From CAMYLR01 sp041577935 (GTDB lineage: Bacteria; Gemmatimonadota; Gemmatimonadetes; JACCXV01; JAHWKZ01): 34,228 nt of DNA. The position numbers and the translations under genes are program-made. Each line of letters begins with the position of its first letter. Within the stretch, counting starts at the first letter, position 1. Below the pieces are notes generated by a model. The model had not been told where the DNA came from. It saw only the letters and a program-made list of their open reading frames with translations, and searched no databases. The DNA is taken from contig JBFGIA010000010.1 of the NCBI GenBank assembly GCA_041577935.1, positions 1-34,228 of the forward strand, given 5' to 3'. Shown here in pieces: positions 1-7,892 of the stretch.

Positions 1-153
1 ATGGACGTCGATTCGAATCAGCGCACCGCCCAGGAGTACGCCGTGCGCTCGATCCCGAGCCTGTTGTTTTTCAAGGGCGGGGAGGTCATCGAGACGGTCG
101 TCGGCGCTGTGCCCAAGCAGCGCCTCGAAGAAGTCATCGAAGCGCATCTTTAA
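1..153 (+). CDS. trxA: Thioredoxin, C-terminal part (5' end outside window)
   Basis: The first 50 codons visible encode the C-terminal half of a thioredoxin, a small cytoplasmic protein-disulfide reductase. What is seen: a VDVDSN-like strand end, AxEYxVRSIPSLLFFKGGE with the conserved cis-proline loop (Ile18-Pro19 in this fragment), then VVGAVPK and a final amphipathic helix. This is the usual thioredoxin C-terminus. The catalytic CGPC motif would lie upstream of the window and cannot be checked. The ATG at base 1 is probably an internal Met codon (the K/V-DVD strand normally continues upstream), so this is a partial gene. A strong terminator follows about 45 bases after the stop. Confidence in the family is high; the exact paralogue is uncertain. 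Confidence 0.88.
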   Translation: MDVDSNQRTAQEYAVRSIPSLLFFKGGEVIETVVGAVPKQRLEEVIEAHL

Positions 154-198
154 GTTGGCGCATGGGGCCGCCTGAATAGCGCGATCCCGCTGAGCGTT

Positions 199-244
199 CG
201 GGGCTCATTGTCGAGTCGATCGACGATGAGCCCCGTTGTTTTGT
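199..244 (+). terminator. Rho-independent terminator after thioredoxin
   Basis: A 16-pair hairpin is visible. Its outer arms are CGGGGCTCAT (199-208) and ATGAGCCCCG (226-235). Pairing continues inward through 209-214 with 220-225 (one G-U pair) around a 5-base loop. A T-rich tract, TTGTTTTGT, follows directly. It ends the thioredoxin transcript and separates it from the phospholipid gene downstream. Confidence 0.85.
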
Positions 245-286
245 AATGCTGGCACTCAAGGGCCGCTTCCGGCTGCAACGACAGAC

Positions 287-925
287 ATGCCTGATTGGCT
301 GAAGAACGGTTTCGTTCGGTTGCTGGACCCGATCGTCTTCGGGCTAGTTCGCAGAGGTGTGCACCCGAACCTGATCAGCACGGTCGGTTTCCTGGTCACT
401 CTGGCAGCTGCGGGTGTCATATTCTCTCGTCATCTAGTGCTGGGGACCATGATCTTCCTGGCCGGCGGAATGATGGATACCCTCGACGGTAGGGTTGCCC
501 GAGAGTCCGGATTGGCATCCAAGTTTGGTTCGTTCTACGATTCGACACTGGATCGTATCTCTGAAATCGCCGTCTACTTCTCGATGTACGCGTACTTTCG
601 ACCGTTGCCGAGCTTCTGGTGGGTCGGCTACGTCGTGATTCTGGCGATGGTCGGGTCGTTGATGGTCTCGTACACTCGGGCTCGAGCTGAAGCGCTCGGG
701 ATCGAGTGCGCTGTAGGACTGATGCAGCGACCGGAGCGAGTGGTCGCACTGGGGGTTGGCGGGTTGCTCGTGGGGGTCATCCGTTTCGTAGCTCCGGCCT
801 GGCAATACACTCCGCTGTTGGTCGCGTTGATATTGATCGCCATACTGGCAAACCTCACCGCGGTCGAGCGCATCTACAGCGTGTACAAAGTCGCCCACGG
901 GGTTCCACTGACCCCGCAGGATTGA
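287..925 (+). CDS. CDP-alcohol phosphatidyltransferase, probable phosphatidylinositol(-phosphate) synthase
   Basis: This 212-residue integral membrane enzyme moves a phosphatidyl group from CDP-diacylglycerol to an alcohol. The complete family signature D-x2-DG-x2-AR-x8-G-x3-D-x3-D is present at residues 64-89: D64, D67, G68, A71, R72, G81, D85 and D89, all intact. Several hydrophobic segments surround it. The ATG at 287 is preferred because the in-frame upstream TTG lies inside the terminator of the previous gene. The next gene, 31 bases downstream, makes myo-inositol-1-phosphate, so the likely acceptor is inositol or inositol phosphate. The substrate is inferred from context only; phosphatidylglycerophosphate synthase is the main alternative. 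Confidence 0.88.
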   Translation: MPDWLKNGFVRLLDPIVFGLVRRGVHPNLISTVGFLVTLAAAGVIFSRHLVLGTMIFLAGGMMDTLDGRVARESGLASKFGSFYDSTLDRISEIAVYFSMYAYFRPLPSFWWVGYVVILAMVGSLMVSYTRARAEALGIECAVGLMQRPERVVALGVGGLLVGVIRFVAPAWQYTPLLVALILIAILANLTAVERIYSVYKVAHGVPLTPQD

Positions 926-956
926 GCGGACCACAAAAACCGGATGAGAGAAACCG

Positions 957-2297
957 ATGAACGATAAGCCGATGACCAAGCCCGCTCCTATTTCGTCGCC
1001 GGACGGGACCCTCGGGGTGCTGCTTCCCGGGATGGGTGCTGTGGCGACGACTTTTATGGCCGGGGTCGAGGCTGTGCGACGGGGGGTGGCTCAGCCGTTT
1101 GGGTCATTGACGCAGATGGGTACGATCCGGCTCGGCGGAAGACCCGAAAGGCGGGTCCCGAGGATCAAGGACTTCGCACCTATCGCGGGGCTCGACCAGT
1201 TGGTGTTTGGAGCCTGGGATGTTTTCCCAGACGATGCCTACGAATCAGCGCGTAACGCCGGCGTCTTGGGAGAGAACCAGGTCGAGGAGCTGGGCGATTT
1301 CCTGCGCACGATTCAACCCATGCGTGGCGCCTTTGACCAACGCTACGTCAAGAAGCTAAACGGCACGCACATAATCGAGAGTCGCTCAAAACGGGCGTGG
1401 GCGGACCAGCTGATCGATGACATCGAGCGTTTCCGTGAAGCGAACGGATGCGATCGAATGGTCATGGTGTGGTGCGGCTCGACAGAGGTCTTCCTGGAAC
1501 CGGCAGCAGTGCACCGTGACCTCGACGCATTCGAGAAGGGGCTCGACGCGAACGACGACTCGATTCCCCCGTCCATGATCTACGCCTACGCGGCGATCAA
1601 GTGCAGGATTCCCTACGCGAACGGAGCACCAAACCTGTCGGCCGACGTGCCTGCGTTGCTCGATCTGGCCGCCCAAAATGGAGTTCCGGTCAGTGGAAAA
1701 GATTTCAAGACCGGCCAGACCTTGATGAAGACGATCCTCGCACCGGGATTCAAGGCCCGCATGCTGGGTATTCGTGGCTGGTACTCGACGAATATCCTCG
1801 GTAACCGGGACGGAGAGGTGCTCGACGACCCCGAGTCGTTCAAGACCACAGAGGAATCGAAGCTGGGTGTGCTCGACTACATCCTTCAGCCGGATCTCTA
1901 TCCGGAGTTGTACGGCGATATCTCGCACGTGGTGCGCATCAACTACTATCCGCCCCGTGGCGACAACAAGGAAGGTTGGGACAACGTTGACATCTTTGGG
2001 TGGCTGGGTTACCCGATGCAAATCAAGATCGACTTCCTCTGTCGCGACTCGATTCTCGCAGCGCCGATCGTTTTGGATCTCGTCTTGTTTCTGGATCTCG
2101 CAGCTCGAGCCGGCATGACTGGGATTCAGGAGTGGTTGTCCTTTTACTGGAAGAGTCCCATGCATGCCGCTCAGCTCTACCCGGAGCACGACCTCTTTAT
2201 ACAACTGACCAAGCTGAAGAATACACTCCGCTTCCTGATGGGAGAAGAGCAGATAACCCACCTGGGACTCGAGTACTACCAGCCTCCCTCGCCGTGA
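957..2297 (+). CDS. ino1: myo-inositol-1-phosphate synthase
   Basis: This 446-residue cytoplasmic enzyme converts glucose-6-phosphate to myo-inositol-1-phosphate using NAD+ internally, the only de novo route to inositol. The N-terminal Rossmann motif reads LLPGMGAVATTFMAG (about residues 22-36). Further on are the family blocks SVKIGxD-like FKTGQTLMKTILAPG, with the conserved active-site lysines, and YNxLGNxDG-like STNILGNRDGEVL. The length fits the shorter bacterial/Bacteroidota-type synthases. It follows a CDP-alcohol phosphatidyltransferase by 31 bases and overlaps the next gene by GTGA, so the three genes are probably one transcript. With its neighbour it makes a two-gene module for inositol phospholipid headgroups. 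Confidence 0.95.
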   Translation: MNDKPMTKPAPISSPDGTLGVLLPGMGAVATTFMAGVEAVRRGVAQPFGSLTQMGTIRLGGRPERRVPRIKDFAPIAGLDQLVFGAWDVFPDDAYESARNAGVLGENQVEELGDFLRTIQPMRGAFDQRYVKKLNGTHIIESRSKRAWADQLIDDIERFREANGCDRMVMVWCGSTEVFLEPAAVHRDLDAFEKGLDANDDSIPPSMIYAYAAIKCRIPYANGAPNLSADVPALLDLAAQNGVPVSGKDFKTGQTLMKTILAPGFKARMLGIRGWYSTNILGNRDGEVLDDPESFKTTEESKLGVLDYILQPDLYPELYGDISHVVRINYYPPRGDNKEGWDNVDIFGWLGYPMQIKIDFLCRDSILAAPIVLDLVLFLDLAARAGMTGIQEWLSFYWKSPMHAAQLYPEHDLFIQLTKLKNTLRFLMGEEQITHLGLEYYQPPSP

Positions 2298-3979
2298 GTC
2301 CGATCGCTGCGCGCGACCGGACCGCGGTACTCTCGGTCGTGTGTCTCCTGTTGACGACCGGTTCAGTGCTGGCGCAAGGTGCGATCGAAGTCGGGATCCC
2401 GAGCGTCGAGGTGGACGGGTACCCGCGCCGCTCGGGGGTCGACGTCCTTCATTACGAGATCGCGCTCGAATTGCCGGCCAGCGGACGCGAGATCACCGGT
2501 CGCACTACGATTCTGTACGAAGCGGATCGCTCGTCGCTGCACCCTACGCTAGACCTCGACTTTGGTCCTATGACGGTCGACAGCGTGCGCGTCGATGGCC
2601 GACGCGCGGAGTTTCTGCACGCGGGCGAGAAGCTCACCGTGCGCGCGCCGCGCGAGCCGATCGCCACCCGACATACGACCAGCGTCTGGTATCACGGCGA
2701 GCCCCAAGATGGCCTCATAATCCAACCGAATCGCCACGGCGACGTGGTCGTGTTCGCTGACAACTGGCCCGATCGGGCACGCTACTGGTTTCCAGCGATC
2801 GATCATCCGTCCGACAAGGCGACGGTGGCGTTCGAAGTCGTCGCGCCGGAGGCATGGCAGGTCGTGGCCAACGGTTATCGGCACGAGCAGACGAAGCTCG
2901 AAAACGGACGCGTGCTCACACGATGGATCGAAACGGCGAGTATCCCGACGTACTGCATGGTTTTGGGTGCAGCGCCGTTTAGTGTCACGAACGCCGGTGT
3001 CGTCAACGGCGTCGAGGTCACTCACTGGACCTACCGGGCCGACTCCTTGGCCGGTGAGGCCGCGTTTTCGCGGTCGACCGAGATCCTTTCGTTTTATGAT
3101 TCATTGTTCGGCCCGTTTCCGTACGAGAAGCTGGCTCACGTCCAATCATCGACGCGGTACGGCGGGATGGAGAACGCGAGCGCGATCTTCTACGGTGAGT
3201 CAGCGATCGGGGACGCACTTGAAGCCGGTGCCGGGAATCCGGGCCCGGCGGCCGATGGATTGACCTCTCTCGTCGCGCACGAAACCGTTCACCAATGGTT
3301 TGGCGACGCGGTTACTGAAAACGACTGGCATCATCTTTGGTTATCGGAAGGGTTCGCTTCGTACTTCGCGGCGGTCTTCTTCGAGTTTCACGGAAGTTCG
3401 ACCGGAAACGGCCCATCAGAGTTGGCGCGTCGCATGCGCGGGATGACCGAGAGGATCCTCGCCTATCACATGCAGAATCCGGAGCCGATCTACGTCCAAA
3501 ACCGGCGCGAGTATGAGAGTCTTTTGACCCCCAACAACTACCAGAAGGGGGCCTGGGTCTTGCATATGTTGCGCCGAAGAGTGGGCGATCAGGCCTTTTT
3601 TGACGCAGTTCGCAGCTTTTACGGTGAACTGCGCGGTCAAACGGCCTGGACCGCCGATTTCGAGCGTGTCGCGGAACGCGCTTCGGGGATGGATCTTGGG
3701 TGGTTTTTCGCTCAGTGGGTGGGGCGCCCGGGAATGCCGGTTTTGGTCGTCGATCGGCAGGCCGATCGACTGATCGTGCGTCAACTGCAACCTGGCGACC
3801 CGTATCGGTTGGATCTCGAGTTGGGGTTGGCGACCGATACTGGCGAACGACGACTCGAGGTAGAGATGACGGCCGGCGAGGTCGAGGTCGACCTCGAGCC
3901 GTTTGGCGCGGTGACCAGCGTCGAGATCGATCCCGACGGTTGGCTGCTGTACGCGACGCCGGATCAGGTGCAGGGTTAG
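2294..3979 (+). CDS. Secreted M1-family zinc aminopeptidase
   Basis: This protein of about 561 residues is a zinc metallopeptidase that removes N-terminal amino acids. The zinc site HETVH is at residues 329-333, with the third ligand E352 in WLSEG, exactly the HExxH-x18-E spacing of family M1. The substrate-binding GxMEN motif reads GGMEN (290-294). The GTG start at 2294 overlaps the previous stop (GTGA). It gives a clean signal peptide of about 27 residues ending SVLA-Q, so the enzyme is probably periplasmic or surface-located. It is short for M1: it has the N-terminal beta domain and catalytic domain plus a small C-terminal sandwich, without the large helical domain. An in-frame extension back to 2000 is only a shadow of ino1. 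Confidence 0.93.
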   Translation: MSPIAARDRTAVLSVVCLLLTTGSVLAQGAIEVGIPSVEVDGYPRRSGVDVLHYEIALELPASGREITGRTTILYEADRSSLHPTLDLDFGPMTVDSVRVDGRRAEFLHAGEKLTVRAPREPIATRHTTSVWYHGEPQDGLIIQPNRHGDVVVFADNWPDRARYWFPAIDHPSDKATVAFEVVAPEAWQVVANGYRHEQTKLENGRVLTRWIETASIPTYCMVLGAAPFSVTNAGVVNGVEVTHWTYRADSLAGEAAFSRSTEILSFYDSLFGPFPYEKLAHVQSSTRYGGMENASAIFYGESAIGDALEAGAGNPGPAADGLTSLVAHETVHQWFGDAVTENDWHHLWLSEGFASYFAAVFFEFHGSSTGNGPSELARRMRGMTERILAYHMQNPEPIYVQNRREYESLLTPNNYQKGAWVLHMLRRRVGDQAFFDAVRSFYGELRGQTAWTADFERVAERASGMDLGWFFAQWVGRPGMPVLVVDRQADRLIVRQLQPGDPYRLDLELGLATDTGERRLEVEMTAGEVEVDLEPFGAVTSVEIDPDGWLLYATPDQVQG

Positions 3980-3988
3980 GGGCCGAGC

Positions 3989-4696
3989 TTGAGTCTAAAC
4001 CAGGCGGCCGCAATATTGGGTTTGGTGAGCGACGAGCGGTCACCGGGAGCTGGTGTTGGCGTCCTCATTACGTTCGAGGGTGGCGAGGCCAGCGGGAAGT
4101 CGACTCAGGTCGAGTTGCTCGCTGCTTGGCTGACGGATCGGGGTTACTCGGTGGTCACCGCGCGCGAGCCGGGTACGACCGAGGTTGGTTTGGCGGCGCG
4201 ACGCGCATTGCTGGATGTCGACGACGAGCTCGCGCCCCACGCGGAGTTGGCGCTCTTCATCGCCGCTCGTGCTCAGTTGGCCGCGGCTGTGGTCACGCCC
4301 GCGCTAGGCGCAGGCAAGATCGTGCTGCTCGACCGGTTCGGCGATTCGTCGGTGGCCTATCAGGGTTACGGTCGGGGCCTCGAGCCGGAGCGGATCGCGG
4401 AGTGGAATCGTTGGGCCACCGGAGGCCTGGTCCCCGATCTGACGATTTTGATCGACGTTCCGGTCAGCGATGCCGTTGAGAGACGGGGAGACAAGCCGCC
4501 GGATCGATTGGAGCGCGCTGGGATCGAGTTCCACGAACGGGTACGAGCGGGGTATGAGAGGCTAGCGGCGAATGAACCGTTTAGATTCTTCGTACTAGAC
4601 GGTAGGCAACCGATCGACGAGCTGCAAAGCGCGATCCGCGGTCGGGTCGGAGAGTTACTCGAGACACGGGGCTCGCAAAGGATGGCACCTGAATGA
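3989..4696 (+). CDS. tmk: Thymidylate kinase
   Basis: Phosphorylates dTMP to dTDP with ATP, an essential cytoplasmic step of DNA precursor synthesis. The P-loop GGEASGKST lies at residues 31-39. The DR(Y/F/H) motif is LLDRFGDSS, followed by AYQGYGRG, which is typical of Tmk. The C-terminal DRLE...F..RVRAGY block matches the family. At 235 residues it is slightly long. The start is uncertain: TTG at 3989 has an AGGGG Shine-Dalgarno 6 bases upstream, but TTG 4016, TTG 4022 or GTG 4025 would remove a 9-12-residue extension unusual for the family. Its stop overlaps the next ATG (ATGA), indicating coupling to the protease gene. Confidence 0.94.
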   Translation: MSLNQAAAILGLVSDERSPGAGVGVLITFEGGEASGKSTQVELLAAWLTDRGYSVVTAREPGTTEVGLAARRALLDVDDELAPHAELALFIAARAQLAAAVVTPALGAGKIVLLDRFGDSSVAYQGYGRGLEPERIAEWNRWATGGLVPDLTILIDVPVSDAVERRGDKPPDRLERAGIEFHERVRAGYERLAANEPFRFFVLDGRQPIDELQSAIRGRVGELLETRGSQRMAPE

Positions 4697-6360
4697 TCAG
4701 AAAGCGATTCGGCACCTTCTTCATATTGTTGTTCTTCCTCGCGGTTCTAACCGGCGGGATTATCTACGACGATCTCTCGGCGTCGGACAGCGAGGATCCC
4801 TACGCCGCAATCAAGCTCCTCAACGAAGCGATCCACCAGGTCTCGGAGAAGTACGTCGACGAAATCGAATCTGACAGCTTGTACATGCGGGCGCTCGAGG
4901 GCATGCTGGGATCACTGGATCCTTACTCTCAGCTGTTGAGTCCGACCGAATACAATGATCTGAGAATCCACACCCAGGGCAATTACGAGGGCCTCGGGAT
5001 TCGGATCGACATCGTCGAGCAGATACTGACCGTGATTGCGCCGATCGAAGGCACGCCAGCCTATCGGGCCGGACTCCAGGCGGGTGACAAGATCCTCGCC
5101 GTCGACGGCGCCTCGACCAAGGGATGGAGCGAGGAGAAGGCGGTCCAGCAACTTCGCGGGCCGCGCGGATCGACGGTCACTCTGTTGATCGGGCGTGCGG
5201 GGCTCACCGAGCCATTTGAAACCGAGATCACGCGCCGTCCGATCAAGCTAGCTGCGGTTCCGTACGCCTTCGTGATGCGGGACGGTATCGGGTACGTTCG
5301 CTTCACGCAGTTCGCCGAGCGGGGCCGCGACGAGCTTCGTGATGCCATTCGCAAGCTCGAGCGCAACGGGATGCGCGCGCTCGTCCTCGATCTTAGGGGC
5401 AACCCCGGCGGGCTGCTCGACCAGGCGATCGAGGTTTCGGATCTCTTCCTGCCGAAAGGTGTCGAGATCGTGGCCACGCGAGGTCGCGCTGAGGAATCAG
5501 ACCGCGCTTATCACGCTCGCGACAACGACGATTTTTCGGTCCACCCGATGATCGTCTTGATCAACGGCTCTTCGGCCTCGGCCAGCGAGATCCTGGCTGG
5601 AGCGCTGCAGGATCACGATCGCGCATTGCTAGTCGGTGAGTCCTCGTGGGGGAAAGGCCTTGTCCAGAGCTTGTTTTCTCTCGACGATGGGTACTTTCTC
5701 AAGCTGACGACCGCTCGCTATTACACGCCAAGCGGGCGCAGCATCCAGCGCGAGGGCGAGCGCGCGCTGCCGACGACCAGAACAGGGGAAGAGATCCCGT
5801 CGATGTTTGAAGGTGACGGCGACGCGTTCCCGGACAGCCTGGTGTTCCAAACGGATATGGGGCGGACCGTTTACGGTGGTGGCGGAGTTATGCCGGATGT
5901 CGTCGTACGTGGTGACCGCCTGGCGAAAGTTTCGCAGCAGCTGATCGAAGACATCGCGATCCAGAACGCGTTCTTCCTGTTCTCGGTGACGTACCGGGCG
6001 AAACACGCTTCGATTCCCAGGAACTTCAAGCCGGATCAAGCGTTGCTGGACGAGTTCAAGGCGTATCTCCGTCAGGAGCGGGGGATTAACTTCTCGGACG
6101 AGGCGTTCCTGGCCGAGCTCGAGTACATCCGCGACTCTATGCAGTTCACGCTGATCAGCCAATACCATGGCGAGGGCGCCGCCCGCCAGGCGGTGCTGCG
6201 CGCCGATCTGGCGCTGGCGAAGGCGGTCGATTTGCTGACCGAGGCAGACACCCTTGCCGACCTGTTTCGGCTAGCCGACCGGGAACGCCAGGCATCGCTC
6301 GATGACAGCGAGACGATGACCACCGCCTCGCGCGAGCCGGCAGCGATAACCCAACCGTAG
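4693..6360 (+). CDS. ctpA: C-terminal processing peptidase, family S41
   Basis: This 555-residue serine protease cleaves periplasmic or membrane-associated proteins near their C-termini. One N-terminal transmembrane segment or uncleaved signal anchor spans about residues 6-26. A PDZ domain starts near residue 97 (NYEGLGIRID...AGLQAGDKILAVDG). The S41 domain holds the Ser/Lys/Gln catalytic set: S296 in SSASASE, K321 in SSWGKGLVQ and Q325. The Ser-to-Lys distance of 25 and Lys-to-Gln of 4 match Bacillus CtpB. A C-terminal stretch of about 170 residues is Ala/Leu-rich and helical. It is coupled to tmk through an ATGA overlap. Its physiological substrate cannot be read from the sequence. Confidence 0.95.
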   Translation: MIRKRFGTFFILLFFLAVLTGGIIYDDLSASDSEDPYAAIKLLNEAIHQVSEKYVDEIESDSLYMRALEGMLGSLDPYSQLLSPTEYNDLRIHTQGNYEGLGIRIDIVEQILTVIAPIEGTPAYRAGLQAGDKILAVDGASTKGWSEEKAVQQLRGPRGSTVTLLIGRAGLTEPFETEITRRPIKLAAVPYAFVMRDGIGYVRFTQFAERGRDELRDAIRKLERNGMRALVLDLRGNPGGLLDQAIEVSDLFLPKGVEIVATRGRAEESDRAYHARDNDDFSVHPMIVLINGSSASASEILAGALQDHDRALLVGESSWGKGLVQSLFSLDDGYFLKLTTARYYTPSGRSIQREGERALPTTRTGEEIPSMFEGDGDAFPDSLVFQTDMGRTVYGGGGVMPDVVVRGDRLAKVSQQLIEDIAIQNAFFLFSVTYRAKHASIPRNFKPDQALLDEFKAYLRQERGINFSDEAFLAELEYIRDSMQFTLISQYHGEGAARQAVLRADLALAKAVDLLTEADTLADLFRLADRERQASLDDSETMTTASREPAAITQP

Positions 6361-6386
6361 CCGACTCACGGCCGGCGGCCGTCCTG

Positions 6387-6764
6387 GTGGACGGCTACAA
6401 CATCCTTCACGCCATCCGCAGATTCGCGCCCCGAGGCGGTGACCCCGCTCCAAAGCGCGCGGCCTTTGAGCGCTGGCTCGCGGACGCGGCCAAGCACAAA
6501 GGCGTGACCGACTGCGTTGTCGTGTGGGATGGCGCGATCGCTTTGACCGAAGCTTCACCCAACGAGCCGCTCGATGTGATCTACTCGGGCCGATCGAAAA
6601 GTGCCGACATCAAGCTGTTGGAACTGTGCCGCGGTGATTATGCGGATTGCGCTGCTCGAACTTGGGTCGTTTCGTCGGACCGCGGCGTGCAGCGGCCAGC
6701 GCGAGAGCTCGGTTTCGTGGTGTTGGGCGCGATGACTTTTTACCGCCGGTGGTCGACGGCGTGA
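6387..6764 (+). CDS. YacP-like NYN (PIN-fold) domain protein, putative RNase
   Basis: This small protein begins D-G-Y-N-I-L and has later acidic positions in VVVWDG and VVSSDRGV, the pattern of NYN/YacP (DUF901) nucleases. That family includes the ribosome-associated mRNA endonuclease Rae1 of Bacillus. The GTG at 6387 is the only standard start codon in the frame after a stop at 6303. It cuts into the first beta strand: the codons just upstream read AAVLV, the expected start of VLVDGYN. The true start may therefore be an unusual codon (CTG at 6384 is one candidate) further upstream. The gene sits 26 bases after the protease and ends at a bidirectional terminator. Confidence 0.78.
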   Translation: MDGYNILHAIRRFAPRGGDPAPKRAAFERWLADAAKHKGVTDCVVVWDGAIALTEASPNEPLDVIYSGRSKSADIKLLELCRGDYADCAARTWVVSSDRGVQRPARELGFVVLGAMTFYRRWSTA

Positions 6765-6780
6765 CACCCCGACTATGGCA

Positions 6781-6818
6781 AAACCCCCGACCCTCGTTTC
6801 GAGGATCGGGGGTTTTTG
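6781..6818. terminator. Bidirectional terminator between convergent genes
   Basis: The arms are AAAACCCCCGA-c-CCTCG (6781-6797) and CGAGG-a-TCGGGGGTTTT (6801-6817), with a TTT loop and one internal mismatch. The A-run on the left and T-run on the right make it work on both strands. It sits between the stop of the NYN gene (6764, +) and the end of the sigma factor gene (6842, -), so it probably ends both transcripts. Confidence 0.9.
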
Positions 6819-6841
6819 ACCCCACTAGCGGCAGTCCCGTT

Positions 6842-7723
6842 CTAGTGGTAAGGCTCTAGGCGTCGCGATCGCGAGGTGTGGCGCAGACGCTCGATCGCGC
6901 GTTCCTTGATCTGCCGGATCCGCTCACGGGAGAGATTGAAAATCGAACCGATCTCACGGAGCGTGAGCGGCTCATTGCCGTCCAGCCCGTAGTAGAGTTT
7001 GACGATCTTCGCCTCCCGCGGCTGCAGCGAGCCCAGCGTCTCCCGGATTTCCTTCTCCCGGGCACTCTCGAAGGTCTGCTCTTCGGGATCCATCGTCTCG
7101 TCATCCGAGAGATAGCTGAAGAGCGTCTTTTCCTCGCCCTCGAACAGCGGTGCGTCGAGCGATAGCGAACGACGCGAGACATTCATCAACTTCCGCACCT
7201 CGTCGACGTCCATGTCCATCGCTTCGGCTACTTCTTCGGGCTTGGGCTCACGACCGAGCTTCTGCGTCAACTCGGCTTCCTTCTTGGAGATCTTGTTGAG
7301 CGTCGTGGCCCGATTGATCGGCAACCTGAACGTCTTGGAGTTCTCGGCCAGCGCTTTCAGAATTGCCTGTCGGATCCACCACACGGCGTACGAGATGAAC
7401 TTGACGCCCTTGGTTTCGTCGAACTTCTGGGCCGCCCGCACCAGACCCACGTTACCCTCGCAGATCAGGTCGGGTAGGCTCATGCCCAGATTCTGGTATT
7501 TCTTGGCTACCGAAACCACGAACCGGAGGTTGGATCGGACGAGCTTCTCGAGCGCCAACTGGTCGCCGTCGCGGATACGCCGCGCGAGCTCCGCCTCCTC
7601 CGCCCGGGTCAGCAGCGGGTGGTTCTTGATGTCCTCGAGATAGAGCGCCAAGGCCCCTTCGTCGACCTTGTCGGCGCTCGCTCCGAGAGACATGTTGGTG
7701 GTCTTTCTGCGCTTATTTGCCAT
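6842..7723 (-). CDS. rpoD: RNA polymerase primary-type sigma factor (RpoD/SigA family, short form)
   Basis: This 293-residue sigma-70 factor directs core RNA polymerase to -35/-10 promoters. It starts almost directly with region 1.2 (ALALYLEDIKNHPLLTRAEE). Region 2 follows (FVVSVAKKYQNLGMSLPDLI, then KGVKFISYAVWWIRQAI, the core-binding and -10 recognition helix). Region 3 includes FRLPINRATTLNKISKKE. Region 4 carries the -35 helix-turn-helix LTLREIGSIFNLSRERIRQI. It lacks region 1.1 and the long non-conserved insert, as in Bacteroidota-type primary sigmas. The first Met (7723) is used; Met at 7693 is possible. The gene has the closest match to a consensus promoter in the window, which fits a primary rather than accessory sigma. 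Confidence 0.95.
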   Translation of the reverse strand: MANKRRKTTNMSLGASADKVDEGALALYLEDIKNHPLLTRAEEAELARRIRDGDQLALEKLVRSNLRFVVSVAKKYQNLGMSLPDLICEGNVGLVRAAQKFDETKGVKFISYAVWWIRQAILKALAENSKTFRLPINRATTLNKISKKEAELTQKLGREPKPEEVAEAMDMDVDEVRKLMNVSRRSLSLDAPLFEGEEKTLFSYLSDDETMDPEEQTFESAREKEIRETLGSLQPREAKIVKLYYGLDGNEPLTLREIGSIFNLSRERIRQIKERAIERLRHTSRSRRLEPYH

Positions 7724-7793
7724 GTTTTGGGTGCCTGCTTTCCAACACTTCCGGGGTGCGCGCGGAAAACCGCGTAAATATAGAAATCGCAGT

Positions 7794-7823
7794 ATTATAT
7801 CCGACGGACCTCGATCCTGTCAA
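7794..7823 (-). promoter_or_regulatory. Consensus sigma-70 promoter of the sigma factor gene
   Basis: On the minus strand, TTGACA (7823-7818) and TATAAT (7799-7794) are separated by 18 bases. Both hexamers match the consensus perfectly. Predicted transcription starts near 7787, giving a leader of roughly 60 bases before the ATG at 7723. This suggests the gene is autoregulated by its own holoenzyme. Confidence 0.9.
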
Positions 7824-7853
7824 CAGGGTATTAGATAGGCGTTTCTAACCGTT

Positions 7854-7882
7854 TTGACTAGACCTCGGACCGAACGTAGGAT
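7854..7882 (+). promoter_or_regulatory. Promoter of the secreted unknown protein gene, close to the start codon
   Basis: TTGACT (7854-7859) and TAGGAT (7877-7882) are 17 bases apart. Only 10 bases separate the -10 box from the ATG at 7893, so the mRNA would have a leader of about 3 bases or none. It is divergent from the sigma factor promoter, with about 30 bases between the two -35 boxes. Confidence 0.65.
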
Positions 7883-7892
7883 AGATACACCG

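Noticed and set aside
236..286. TTG start for the phosphatidyltransferase
   Set aside because: The codon lies in the T-tract of the thioredoxin terminator and the extra residues do not resemble the family.
2000..2293. In-frame upstream extension of the M1 aminopeptidase
   Set aside because: It lies inside ino1 in another frame and would bury the signal peptide; GTG 2294 gives a normal secreted enzyme.
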